The translations under genes were made by a program, and so were the position numbers. From Bacteroidota bacterium (GTDB lineage: Bacteria; Bacteroidota; Bacteroidia; Bacteroidales; F082), in assembly GCA_016845175.1 (NCBI GenBank), contig JAERTD010000011.1, forward strand, positions 124,001 to 188,000: 64,000 nucleotides of DNA, in the 5' to 3' direction. The notes beneath the pieces were generated by a model. It was not told the DNA's origin and made no database searches. It saw only the letters and a program-made list of their open reading frames with translations. Shown one piece after another: positions 35,357 to 44,133 of this stretch (position 1 is the first letter of the stretch; each line of letters opens with the position of its first letter).

Positions 35357-35929
35357 ATGAGTATCAAGAAATCCATACAGGAATCCATAGATGTAAAAAC
35401 CAAATTATTGGAAGATGGCAATAATTTGCAGCTTATAAAAGATGTGGCCAATACCTGCGTTACCAGTCTGAAAACCAATGGGAAAATCCTATTGTGTGGC
35501 AATGGTGGAAGTGCAAGTGATGCCCAACATATCGCTGCTGAGCTATCCGGTAGATTCTATTATGACAGAGAACCTTTATATGCAGAAGCCCTACATGTAA
35601 ATACCTCATATGTAACGGCCGTTGCCAACGATTACAGTTATGATGATATTTATGGTCGAATGGTTAAGGCAGCAGCCAGACCAGGAGATGTGCTTATTGG
35701 TTTAAGCACCTCAGGAAATTCAGAAAATGTCATACGGGCCATTGAGGAAGGTAAAAGAAAGGGAATGATTACCGTCGGTCTAACGGGTGAATCAGGTGGC
35801 AAACTGGCTAGTGCTGCAGACATTTGTATAAAAGTGTCTTCCAACAATACGGCGAGGATACAGGAAACCCATATTCTCATTGGACATTTAATTTGTGAGA
35901 TGATTGAAAGCACCCTATTCCCACAATAG
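35357..35929 (+). CDS. gmhA: Sedoheptulose 7-phosphate isomerase (SIS domain)
   Basis: GmhA turns sedoheptulose 7-phosphate into glycero-manno-heptose 7-phosphate, the first step to the ADP- or GDP-heptose used in LPS core or S-layer glycans. The 190-residue protein is a single SIS domain with GNGGSASDAQHIAAELSGRF near 50-70 and the phosphate-binding GLSTSGNSENV near 118-128. It lies 5 nt before a HAD phosphatase matching GmhB, giving the expected pathway pair. The heptose kinase (HldE or HddA) is not in the window. Confidence 0.93.
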   Translation: MSIKKSIQESIDVKTKLLEDGNNLQLIKDVANTCVTSLKTNGKILLCGNGGSASDAQHIAAELSGRFYYDREPLYAEALHVNTSYVTAVANDYSYDDIYGRMVKAAARPGDVLIGLSTSGNSENVIRAIEEGKRKGMITVGLTGESGGKLASAADICIKVSSNNTARIQETHILIGHLICEMIESTLFPQ

Positions 35930-35934
35930 CACCC

Positions 35935-36498
35935 ATGGATAAGGCTTTTAAAAATATTGACCAGACCTGGTCTCTTTTTCTTGACCGGGATGGTGTAATC
36001 AACCAAAGACGCTACAACGATTATGTGAAGTCATGGGACGAATTCATCTTTCTGGAAAATGTGCCTGAAACCATTGCCCGATGCAGTCGTTTTTTTAAAC
36101 ATGTATTTGTGGTTACCAACCAGCAAGGAATTGGTAAGGGGATCATGACCGAAGCTCAACTCCTGACTATCCACCATCAAATGCAACAAAGCATCGTGGA
36201 AGCCGGTGGCAAGCTGGATGGGGTGTATTTTTGCCCTGCATTGGCACAATCAGGAGATAGTTGCCGAAAGCCTGAAACCGGCATGGCCCTGAAGGCCAAG
36301 GCAGATTATCCGGCAGTCGATTTTACCAAGTGTATCATGGTAGGTGACTCCAATAGCGATATACAGTTTGGAAAGAAGGCGGGTATGAAAACCGTATTCA
36401 TAGACCATGGTGATGGAATCCAACTGACTGAAGAGGCTGATGCCATAATCCATGGGTTAAAAGAAGTAATCCAGCTCTTTGATATATCCAAGCCATGA
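35935..36498 (+). CDS. gmhB: D-glycero-D-manno-heptose 1,7-bisphosphate 7-phosphatase (HAD)
   Basis: The 187-residue HAD-superfamily protein carries the DxD motif as Asp17 and Asp19 in FLDRDGVINQ, the VTNQQGIGKG loop near 60-70, and the late motif VGDSNSDIQFGKKAGM near 137-152. It matches GmhB, which removes the C7 phosphate from heptose bisphosphate. Direct linkage to gmhA supports this over other histidinol-phosphatase-like members. Its stop codon overlaps the ATG of the following transporter by 4 nt, so the pair is translationally coupled. Confidence 0.92.
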   Translation: MDKAFKNIDQTWSLFLDRDGVINQRRYNDYVKSWDEFIFLENVPETIARCSRFFKHVFVVTNQQGIGKGIMTEAQLLTIHHQMQQSIVEAGGKLDGVYFCPALAQSGDSCRKPETGMALKAKADYPAVDFTKCIMVGDSNSDIQFGKKAGMKTVFIDHGDGIQLTEEADAIIHGLKEVIQLFDISKP

Positions 36499-37976
36499 GT
36501 CCATCTATTATTCTCATAACCTTTGTTGCCTATACAGGACTGCTGTTTTTGATCGCCTGGTTTACTTCCCGCAAAGCTGACAATCAAAGCTTCTTTATTG
36601 GTAATAGAAAATCTCCTTGGTTTGTGGTTGCCTACGGCATGATAGGTGCTTCTTTGTCAGGCGTTACCTTTATCTCTATACCCGGATGGGTAGGGGACAC
36701 CCAGTTCACCTATTTCGTCATTGTGCTGGGGTATGTGGTGGGTTATGCCATTATTTCTCAGGTGTTGCTCCCCATTTATTATAAGTTGAAACTGACTTCA
36801 ATTTATACTTACCTGGAGCAAAGGTTTGGTATACGGGCCTATAAAACAGGGTCTGTCTTTTTTCTTATCTCCCGTATTGTGGGGGCCTCCTTTCGCATGT
36901 TTCTGGTGGTAACTGTATTGCAGCTATTTGTATTTGACGCCTTTGGCGTACCCTTTTGGTTGAGCGTGGTGATTTTTATGATATTGATTCAACTGTATAC
37001 CATGAAGGGAGGCATCAAAACCATTGTCTGGACCGATACCCTTCAAACAACATTTATGTTACTGGCAGTGCTTATTACGGTTTTACTCATAGTTTCCCAG
37101 TTGAATACCACTGTAAGCGATCTGATGAGTCGTGTGTGGCAAAGTGAGTATGCTACCATAGTTGTTAGCGATATCGATTCATCAAGAAATTTTATAAAAC
37201 TATTCCTGAGTGGTATGTTTATTACCATTGTCATGACCGGGCTGGATCAGGACATGATGCAAAAAAACCTGAGTTGCAGAAACTTAGGGGATGCAAAGAA
37301 AAACATGACCACTTTAAGTCTGATCCTGGTGCCGGTGAATCTTGTCTTTTTATTTCTTGGGGCGGTATTGTTCATCTATGCCCATGAACTTGGAATAAGT
37401 GTTCCTGAATCATCAGACGATTTGTTTCCTACTTTGGTATTTAATCATTTGGGGATGCTGGCCGGTATTGTATTCATTATTGGTTTGATCTCAGCAGCCT
37501 ATTCCAGTGCCGATAGTGCATTAACAGCATTAACTACCAGCTTCACTATTGATATTCTGGGGCTTACGAAACAAGACCAACATGATGATAAGTTGTTGAA
37601 AAAACAGAGACAATGGATTCATTTAGCTATGGCCCTAATTGTTATTTTTGTCATTATAGTTTTCCGAATAATTAATGATGAAGCAGTCATTGCTGCCTTG
37701 TTCACATTTGCCGGATACACATATGGACCTTTATTGGGCTTGTATTCCTTTGGAATCTTCACTAATATAAAAGTCCGTGATAAATGGATACCCTTGGTGG
37801 CCGTACTCTCACCATTTTTATCCTACGGATTAAAGGTATTTATTGAGTACTTATTTACCGACTATCAAGTTGGATTTGAACTGTTGATTATCAACGGATT
37901 AATTACGTTTATGGGCCTACTACTAATAAGTCATAAACCTAATTCTTTATTAACAAAATCACTAAACAATGGCTAA
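36495..37976 (+). CDS. Sodium:solute symporter (SSS family)
   Basis: The 493-residue protein has about 13 membrane helices and SSS-family features: SFFIGNRKSPWFVVAYGMIG near the N-terminus, GASLSGVTFISIPGWVG, the GGIKTIVWTDTLQ segment and the AYSSADSALTALTTSF helix. It takes up a small solute by Na+ coupling; the substrate is not evident. It overlaps gmhB by 4 nt and the glutamine synthetase gene by 8 nt (ATGGCTAA), so it sits inside a tightly coupled operon. That might hint at a sugar or amino-compound substrate, but this is speculative. Confidence 0.9.
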   Translation: MSPSIILITFVAYTGLLFLIAWFTSRKADNQSFFIGNRKSPWFVVAYGMIGASLSGVTFISIPGWVGDTQFTYFVIVLGYVVGYAIISQVLLPIYYKLKLTSIYTYLEQRFGIRAYKTGSVFFLISRIVGASFRMFLVVTVLQLFVFDAFGVPFWLSVVIFMILIQLYTMKGGIKTIVWTDTLQTTFMLLAVLITVLLIVSQLNTTVSDLMSRVWQSEYATIVVSDIDSSRNFIKLFLSGMFITIVMTGLDQDMMQKNLSCRNLGDAKKNMTTLSLILVPVNLVFLFLGAVLFIYAHELGISVPESSDDLFPTLVFNHLGMLAGIVFIIGLISAAYSSADSALTALTTSFTIDILGLTKQDQHDDKLLKKQRQWIHLAMALIVIFVIIVFRIINDEAVIAALFTFAGYTYGPLLGLYSFGIFTNIKVRDKWIPLVAVLSPFLSYGLKVFIEYLFTDYQVGFELLIINGLITFMGLLLISHKPNSLLTKSLNNG

Positions 37977-40158
37977 TTTCAGATTTACTGCACTGGAAAA
38001 AACACTTGACAGACCCATTCCTAAAGTAGAACATCCCAAACTCAAAATAGCTGAATATTTTGGTTCCATGGTATTTAACCAAAGCGTAATGCGCGAATAC
38101 CTGACCGAAGAAGCATTTAGCGTGGTGATGAAAGCTGTGGAAGAAGGCGAAAGAATCGAGCGGAAGATCACCGATCAAATTGCTTCTGCCATGAAGGCAT
38201 GGGCCATGGGAAAAGGCGTGACCCATTATACACACTGGTTCCATCCCTTAACAGGATCTACTGCTGAAAAACATGATGCATTTATCAATCCACTAGACGG
38301 TGGAAGGGCCATTGAGGACTTTCAGGGAGGATCATTAATCCAGCAGGAACCAGATGCTTCAAGCTTCCCCAGTGGGGGCATTAGAAGCACTTTCGAAGCC
38401 CGAGGTTATACCGCCTGGGATCCAACTTCACCGGCTTTTATCATGGAGCATACCCTATGTATTCCCACTATCTTTGTATCCTATACAGGTGAATCTCTGG
38501 ACTATAAAACCCCATTATTGAAGTCGATGAAAGCCCTAAACGATGTGGCTGCTGATGTTTGCAAATACTTTGATAAGAATGTAAACAAGGTATATCCAAC
38601 CCTGGGATGGGAACAGGAATACTTTTTGGTTGATATGGCTTTGTTTTCAGCAAGACCTGACCTGGTACTTACCGGTAAAACAGTTTTTGGGCATTCTTCA
38701 GCGAAAGACCAGCAACTTTCTGACCATTATTTTGGGACCATACATTCACGAGCCCTGGCTTTCATGCAAGAGCTGGAAATTGAGTCCCATAAACTGGGAG
38801 TACCATTGAAAACCAGACATAACGAGGTAGCTCCCAGTCAGTTTGAGTGCGCACCGGTGTACGAAGAAGCCAATATTGCTGTGGATCACAACCAATTGTT
38901 GATGCACCTACTTGATAAGGTAGCCCGCAAACATCATTTCAAAGTATTGCTTCACGAAAAACCATATGCAGGTGTCAATGGCTCTGGTAAACACAATAAC
39001 TACTCATTGGCCACTGATACTGGTGTTAACTTGCTTTCCCCAGGTAAGAACACCAAGGACAACTTCAGGTTTTTAACGATTTTGGTTAATATCCTCAAAG
39101 CAGTGCACGATAACGAGGAGTTGGTAAGAGCAAGTATTGCATCGGCAGGTAATGACCTGCGATTGGGTGCCAATGAAGCCCCTCCAGCCATTATTTCTGT
39201 TTTCATTGGTGAGCAGATTACCCGCACACTAGATGAAATTGAAAAAATGCCTTCCCGACAGGCCATGAACCACAACAACAGTAAGAATGTGAGTCTTGAT
39301 ATACCAAAGATTCCGGAAATTCTATTGGATAATACTGACAGAAACAGGACTTCCCCCTTTGCTTTTACAGGCAACAAATTTGAATTCCGTGCGGTGGGTT
39401 CCTCGGCCAACACTGCCAAACCCATGTTTGTGCTGAATACCATTCTAACTGACCAGTTGTACCAATTCAAACAAGATGTTGATCAACTGATAAAGGAGGG
39501 TAATAAAAAAGACGATGCCATCTTCAATGTCATGAAGCGTTATATTATTGAGTCCAAAAATATCAGATTCGAAGGCAACAGCTATAGCGAAGAGTGGGAA
39601 AGCGAAGCTGCAAAAAGAGGTTTGTCAAACCATAGAACCGCACCTGAAGCCCTCAAGGCCTTTATTTCTAAAAAAAGTGTCGAAATTTTCTCAAAACATA
39701 ACGTGCTGAGTGAAACAGAATTGATGGCCAGACATGAAATCAAGCTTGAAAAATATATTAAGAAAATACAGATTGAAGCCAGGGTTATGGGAGATTTGGC
39801 CATCAACCATATCCTGCCCACTGCCATCTTGTATCAGAACCGGCTCATTGAAAACGCCAAAGGCCTCAAGGAAGTACTTGATTCCAAATCTTATGTTAAA
39901 CTCTCTCGTAACCAGTTAAATACAATCAAAGAAATATCTGATCATATTGCATCAGTTAAAGATGATGTATTGAGCATAGTTGCGGAAAGAAAGAAAGCCA
40001 ATAATATTGAAGATGTTTACGAAAAGGCGATGGCTTACAAAAACAATGTGACAGTGTACTTCGAAATCATAAGGTATCATGTGGATAAACTGGAGCTTCT
40101 CATAGATGATGAGTTGTGGCCCTTACCAAAATACAGGGAGATGCTATTTATCAAGTAG
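37969..40158 (+). CDS. glnN: Glutamine synthetase type III
   Basis: The 729-residue enzyme makes glutamine from glutamate, ammonia and ATP and belongs to GSIII, the long form common in Bacteroidota and cyanobacteria. Visible landmarks are WFHPLTGSTAEKHDAFI near the N-terminus, GWEQEYFLVD near 210, TRHNEVAPSQFECAPVYEEA near 283-302, and the active-site stretch EKPYAGVNGSGKHNNYSLAT near 327-346. Length and motifs leave little doubt. The start codon is embedded in the end of the SSS transporter gene. A strong terminator follows 16 nt after the stop. Confidence 0.96.
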   Translation: MANFRFTALEKTLDRPIPKVEHPKLKIAEYFGSMVFNQSVMREYLTEEAFSVVMKAVEEGERIERKITDQIASAMKAWAMGKGVTHYTHWFHPLTGSTAEKHDAFINPLDGGRAIEDFQGGSLIQQEPDASSFPSGGIRSTFEARGYTAWDPTSPAFIMEHTLCIPTIFVSYTGESLDYKTPLLKSMKALNDVAADVCKYFDKNVNKVYPTLGWEQEYFLVDMALFSARPDLVLTGKTVFGHSSAKDQQLSDHYFGTIHSRALAFMQELEIESHKLGVPLKTRHNEVAPSQFECAPVYEEANIAVDHNQLLMHLLDKVARKHHFKVLLHEKPYAGVNGSGKHNNYSLATDTGVNLLSPGKNTKDNFRFLTILVNILKAVHDNEELVRASIASAGNDLRLGANEAPPAIISVFIGEQITRTLDEIEKMPSRQAMNHNNSKNVSLDIPKIPEILLDNTDRNRTSPFAFTGNKFEFRAVGSSANTAKPMFVLNTILTDQLYQFKQDVDQLIKEGNKKDDAIFNVMKRYIIESKNIRFEGNSYSEEWESEAAKRGLSNHRTAPEALKAFISKKSVEIFSKHNVLSETELMARHEIKLEKYIKKIQIEARVMGDLAINHILPTAILYQNRLIENAKGLKEVLDSKSYVKLSRNQLNTIKEISDHIASVKDDVLSIVAERKKANNIEDVYEKAMAYKNNVTVYFEIIRYHVDKLELLIDDELWPLPKYREMLFIK

Positions 40159-40174
40159 CAAACCCTATCAGCAT

Positions 40175-40210
40175 AAAACCCACAAGCCGCATAAGCATGT
40201 GGGTTTTTTT
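40175..40210 (+). terminator. Rho-independent terminator after glutamine synthetase
   Basis: AAAACCCACA pairs perfectly with TGTGGGTTTT around a 13-nt loop and runs into further T. It ends the gmhA-gmhB-SSS-glnN transcript and lies before the preferred start of the DUF4831 gene. Confidence 0.85.
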
Positions 40211-40250
40211 ATTGGTTTTCGTACATTTGAACTATCCAAAGATAAATCAC

Positions 40251-41354
40251 ATGAAAGTAATCCCATTTGTCCTAATTCTGCTCATTCCATTCTTGTCCTT
40301 TGCTCAGGTGAGGGTAAGTAAAGTTGAGAATAAAAACGTGAATACTTCCTCCGATGGCTTTTTCTATACTTTACCACAAACTGTTTTGAAGATTGAGTTG
40401 GTATTTCAGAAAATTGAACAAATTAAGGGTCCCTTGTCCGATTATACTGAAGACTATCTGGGAACCACAGAATACATCAGGAAAGATGAGCAGCAGTACA
40501 AGGTATTGGATATAAAACTAAGTCAGGAGCTTTCCGCTGATCCCAACCAGATTTACCATGTGCAATTTCCACTGGAAAGATCAAAAGACAATGGCTCTCA
40601 GTCCTTTAGTTTTTCTGATCAAGGTTATTTGTTGGCAGTAAACGATGAAACAGCCCAGGACTACCTAAAAAAAGAAAGCATTAATCATACCCTGATTTTC
40701 CAGGAGGGGGATGATTCATTTCAATATGATGCAGCCTATCACAGGAAACGAAAAGTGGACACTGTAGTTCGAAAAATTACCATAGACACCCTCAGCTTCA
40801 ACAGGTTTTTATTTAAAACTTCCTGGGTTGATAAATCTGCCCGGGAAAAAGCTGATGAAGCTGCCATGCAAATCAATAAAATCCGCGAAAACAGGTTTAA
40901 CCTCATTACCGGCTATCACGAAGTTAACTATGGTGAAGCCATGGCATATATGGATAAGCAACTCACAGACCTGGAACAGGATTATTTAGAGTTATTTCTT
41001 GGAAAAGAAGTCAAATCAACTGAAATACAAACGATTTACTACATCCCTAATCCCAACACCAGTCGCTGGGAATTATATAAATTTCCCGATGGCACGACCG
41101 TAAACATCGATATTAGCCAATCCAGTTTATCGGATCAACTCCCGAGCATTGGTGATCAAAAAATGAATACTGTATATTACCGCATACCATCATCTTCTTT
41201 TATTGAAATCAGCAGTGGAGGAAAACTGATGTATACTTCAAAAATGCCTGTTTGCCAGTTGGGACCTGTGGTGGCTGCACCCATTGATAAAACCAAATTA
41301 CGTTTTGATCCAACAAACGGTAATCTTATAAGAATTGAAAGAAGTAACAATTAA
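40251..41354 (+). CDS. DUF4831 family protein, exported
   Basis: Read from ATG 40251 the product is 367 residues with a signal peptide ending LIPFLSFAQ. The mature protein resembles DUF4831: YTLPQTVLKIELVFQKIEQI near the start, and a C-terminal region with VYYRIPSSSFIEISSGGK. It looks beta-rich with no membrane segment after the signal. The family is confined to Bacteroidota and has no known function. A longer frame from 40116 would run through the glutamine synthetase gene and its terminator and is rejected. It converges with kdsA, 4 nt away. Confidence 0.78.
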   Translation: MKVIPFVLILLIPFLSFAQVRVSKVENKNVNTSSDGFFYTLPQTVLKIELVFQKIEQIKGPLSDYTEDYLGTTEYIRKDEQQYKVLDIKLSQELSADPNQIYHVQFPLERSKDNGSQSFSFSDQGYLLAVNDETAQDYLKKESINHTLIFQEGDDSFQYDAAYHRKRKVDTVVRKITIDTLSFNRFLFKTSWVDKSAREKADEAAMQINKIRENRFNLITGYHEVNYGEAMAYMDKQLTDLEQDYLELFLGKEVKSTEIQTIYYIPNPNTSRWELYKFPDGTTVNIDISQSSLSDQLPSIGDQKMNTVYYRIPSSSFIEISSGGKLMYTSKMPVCQLGPVVAAPIDKTKLRFDPTNGNLIRIERSNN

Positions 41355-41358
41355 GAGC

Positions 41359-42165
41359 CTAAAGGACTTTTTTGATAGCCACTAATTTTTCAAGTATTTT
41401 TTCCAATAATTCCAGTTGAAGCATATTGGCTCCATCTGATTTTGCTATTGATGGATTGGGATGTGTTTCCATAAACAGACCATCTGCTCCTGCGGCAATT
41501 CCTGCTTTGGCAATAGTTTCAATCATTTGTGGCTGACCACCAGTGACACCACTGTCCTGATTTGGTTGTTGTAAAGAATGTGTAATATCCAGAACCACAG
41601 GCACCTGATGCTGTTGCATGATAGGGATATTCCTAAAATCAACCACCATATCTGAATAACCAAACATATTACCTCTATCGGTAAGCATCACTTGCTGGTT
41701 TCCTGTTGATTTGACTTTCTCAACAGCAAATCTCATGGCCTCACCTGATAAAAACTGACCCTTTTTAATATTAACCAAACAACCTGTTTCTCCAGCAGCC
41801 AATAATAAATCAGATTGCCGACAAAGAAAGGCAGGGATTTGCAGGACATCCACATAGCGACTGGCTATGTTGGCTTCTTTAGGACTATGGATATCAGTAA
41901 CTACGGGAATATTTAAACTATCTCCAATGTTTTTCAGTATGTTCAATGCCTTTTCATCACCAATTCCCGTAAAGGAATCCAGCTTAGAACGATTGGCTTT
42001 GCGATAACTTGCTTTAAAGATGAAAGGTATTCCGAGTTTTGAAGTAATTTCTGATATCCTTCCTGCTATGGGCATGGCCATTGTTTCATCCTCAACCACA
42101 CAAGGCCCAGCCAATAAGAAAAAGCTATGGTTGTTTTGAGTTAATTTATCTAGTTTGGGTATCAT
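41359..42165 (-). CDS. kdsA: 3-deoxy-8-phosphooctulonate synthase
   Basis: KdsA condenses arabinose 5-phosphate with phosphoenolpyruvate to KDO 8-phosphate for the LPS inner core. Read from ATG 42165 the product has 268 residues. It carries the family motifs FLLAGPCVVEDE near 15-26, FKASYRKANRSKLDSFTGIG near 50-70, TDIHSPKEA, the MLTDRGNMFGY loop and the C-terminal FMETHPNPSIAKSDGANML. The TTG at 42183 would add six residues and is not preferred. It lies 52 nt downstream of an EamA transporter on the same strand. Confidence 0.94.
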   Translation of the reverse strand: MIPKLDKLTQNNHSFFLLAGPCVVEDETMAMPIAGRISEITSKLGIPFIFKASYRKANRSKLDSFTGIGDEKALNILKNIGDSLNIPVVTDIHSPKEANIASRYVDVLQIPAFLCRQSDLLLAAGETGCLVNIKKGQFLSGEAMRFAVEKVKSTGNQQVMLTDRGNMFGYSDMVVDFRNIPIMQQHQVPVVLDITHSLQQPNQDSGVTGGQPQMIETIAKAGIAAGADGLFMETHPNPSIAKSDGANMLQLELLEKILEKLVAIKKVL

Positions 42166-42217
42166 CAGCAAAGTTTTATTCAAAAATAGAAAAAAGATGT
42201 ACGCCAGATGGCTGGAA

Positions 42218-43111
42218 TTAAGCTGTGGACCTTTCAGTTTTGATACTTACAAAATATACACCAGTAAAGATAAGGACAGCTGCCACCACTTCAGTCCAGG
42301 TCAAATGATCCTTTCCAAAGGACAGGGCTACCACAGTAGCCAGAAATGGTTGCAAATAGATATAGGCACTGTTTACAGTAGGGCTAACCACTTTTAAAGA
42401 GTAATTGTTCAATAAGTAAGCAAATACTGTGGTAAAAATGATCACATAGACTATGGACATCCAAATGTTTGGAGGAATGGCTGCATAATCCGATTCCAGA
42501 GCCAGTGGTACAGATACCGGAATTACAAAGAGCAAGCCAAAACTAAAGACCCATTTCATAATCGTCAATGGACTATAAGTTTTCATCAAAGGCTTTACAA
42601 GCACCAGAAAAATGGCATAGGAAGATGCATTGACTAAAATGAACAGGTTACCAAGAAGGGTATCTGAGCTAAATGAAATCTGCCCTTGTCCAAGTATTAA
42701 GTATACAGCTCCTGAAAAACCAAGGATAATACCCAAGACTTTAGATTTTGAAATCCTATCCCCAAGGATAAAATGCGCCATAACCAATACCAAAATAGGC
42801 GTGCCCACCATAATGATGGATGCATTAATGGGTGTGGTCAGGTTTAATCCTTCGAAAAACATGACCTGGTTAACGAAAATCCCAAAAAACGCACAAAGAG
42901 CCAGGCGTATAATATCCTTTTTTTGCACCCTTTCTTTTGGCATGAAGTAATTGATCAACCAAAAGATGATGGCAGCCCCTAAAATTCGAAACAGGATGAT
43001 TACACGTGGTTCCAAATAGTCAGGCATAATGCCTTTTGCAATCACATAATTGAGGCCATAGATTACATTAGCACCCAATATCGATAGGTGGGCTAGAAAT
43101 GTTCTATTCAT
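42218..43111 (-). CDS. EamA/DMT-family transporter
   Basis: The 297-residue protein has about ten membrane helices in two EamA repeats. Repeat one includes GANVIYGLNYVIAKGIMPDY and ends near SGAVYLILGQGQ; repeat two runs to TVVALSFGKDHLTWTEVVAA and FTGVYFVSIK. Members export or import small metabolites; the substrate cannot be told. Its ATG abuts the stop of the DUF3127 gene with no spacer, so the two are coupled. Confidence 0.9.
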   Translation of the reverse strand: MNRTFLAHLSILGANVIYGLNYVIAKGIMPDYLEPRVIILFRILGAAIIFWLINYFMPKERVQKKDIIRLALCAFFGIFVNQVMFFEGLNLTTPINASIIMVGTPILVLVMAHFILGDRISKSKVLGIILGFSGAVYLILGQGQISFSSDTLLGNLFILVNASSYAIFLVLVKPLMKTYSPLTIMKWVFSFGLLFVIPVSVPLALESDYAAIPPNIWMSIVYVIIFTTVFAYLLNNYSLKVVSPTVNSAYIYLQPFLATVVALSFGKDHLTWTEVVAAVLIFTGVYFVSIKTERSTA

Positions 43112-43465
43112 CTAGAAGGGTAAGTCATCCTCCGGATTACCCATATCTGGTGGTATTTCATCAGGACTTGGAGAAGGGGCTGTTCCCACTTCCGGGCCAC
43201 GTTCAATACGCCAGGCCTTCACATCAGTATACCAGCGAGAATTATACTCCCTCGACTCGATATTGATAGAAACAGTTAATTCATCACCCTCGGTTACTTT
43301 TTCAAGCATGGATACCTTATCGCCCCATAGCATAATACAAACCTTCTTAGGGAACTGCTCATCTGTTTCAATAATAAACTGTTGTTTCTCCCATCTGCCA
43401 TTTCTGCCTTCTCCCGACTGAATGGCAAGTTTTTCAATTAGTTTTCCCTTAAGTTCCAAACTCAT
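43112..43465 (-). CDS. DUF3127 OB-fold protein with SSB-like acidic tail
   Basis: The 117-residue protein matches DUF3127, a Bacteroidota family predicted to adopt a single-strand-binding-like OB fold. Strands are visible in LKGKLIEKLAIQ, QFIIETDEQFPKKVCIMLWG and DELTVSINIESREYNSRWYT. After a Pro-rich linker the chain ends EDDLPF, close to the acidic SSB C-terminal tip that recruits repair proteins. This suggests a DNA-metabolism role, which is not established. It is followed immediately by the EamA transporter gene. Confidence 0.82.
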   Translation of the reverse strand: MSLELKGKLIEKLAIQSGEGRNGRWEKQQFIIETDEQFPKKVCIMLWGDKVSMLEKVTEGDELTVSINIESREYNSRWYTDVKAWRIERGPEVGTAPSPSPDEIPPDMGNPEDDLPF

Positions 43466-43486
43466 AATTCTAAATTTAATAATTTA

Positions 43487-43494
43487 CAAATGTA
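43487..43494 (-). promoter_or_regulatory. Candidate -7 element for the DUF3127 gene
   Basis: On the minus strand TACATTTG matches TAnnTTTG, 21 nt before the ATG. No convincing -33 TTG is seen. It is divergent from and close to a matching box for the zinc-ribbon gene. Confidence 0.4.
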
Positions 43495-43500
43495 AAGCAT

Positions 43501-43508
43501 TATCTTTG
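43501..43508 (+). promoter_or_regulatory. Candidate -7 element for the zinc-ribbon protein gene
   Basis: TATCTTTG matches TAnnTTTG and ends 20 nt before the ATG at 43529. A clear -33 TTG is missing. It lies only 6 nt from the divergent box. Confidence 0.4.
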
Positions 43509-43528
43509 TCCATCTCGAAGAATAGCTC

Positions 43529-44113
43529 ATGGAAAATAAGGAATTTAAACTGGATATTCCGGAAAGATTTTACTCTGATGCAGAAGGAAAACCTTTTGAG
43601 AACTGCAATGTTTGCGGCAAATCTTTGCTGGTTGAAGGTACATCCTATGTGGTTGAGAAGGCCATGAAAAACTATGAGGGCTATGATTTTTCCTCCACAG
43701 TCTATGAATTCGCTATTTGCACCTCATGTCATGGTCAGGTGCAGCAGGGGATGTCCAAAGAATCCCTGGCCAATCTGCAATCCTATTATGCAAAGTTTAT
43801 GGAAGAGAGACAGGGCCAACCTATTTTCATTGATATGAGAAATTTTAATCTTGATAACTGGCTTTCTAAATGTTTCTTTAAGGGAGAGGCCATTCAAGAT
43901 ATGAAAGAGTATCAGATTGTTGCTCAGTTCAATGGTGATAAAATGATGATGAATACGCCTCCCATGATCATTGGCGAGGCTGCCATGGACGAAATGTCCG
44001 CACTGATGTCTGATAAAACCATTGATGAGATGAATGGTTTCAAAGAACGTTTTCTGGGCCCTCCTCCTGAAATCGAAGAATTGATCTATGGTAAACGACT
44101 GATAATGATTTAA
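43529..44113 (+). CDS. Zinc-ribbon-like protein of unknown function
   Basis: The 194-residue protein has two CxxC pairs, Cys26/Cys29 (ENCNVCGKSL) and Cys64/Cys67 (FAICTSCHGQ), consistent with a small zinc ribbon in the first third. The rest is helical and Met-rich, with DEMSALMSDKTIDEMNGFKE before a C-terminal PPPEIEELIYGKR. There is no signal or membrane segment. I do not recognise a named family. It is 20 nt upstream of an exported MsrA and might share its transcript. Confidence 0.7.
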   Translation: MENKEFKLDIPERFYSDAEGKPFENCNVCGKSLLVEGTSYVVEKAMKNYEGYDFSSTVYEFAICTSCHGQVQQGMSKESLANLQSYYAKFMEERQGQPIFIDMRNFNLDNWLSKCFFKGEAIQDMKEYQIVAQFNGDKMMMNTPPMIIGEAAMDEMSALMSDKTIDEMNGFKERFLGPPPEIEELIYGKRLIMI

Positions 44114-44133
44114 TAAGAAAAAAGAGACAAAAG

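Noticed and set aside
39000-39470. Minus-strand reading frame of 156 codons
   Set aside because: It lies inside glutamine synthetase III, which has full family motifs on the plus strand.
40116-40250. Longer start for the DUF4831 gene
   Set aside because: It would overlap the glutamine synthetase gene and run through its terminator; the signal peptide begins at 40251.
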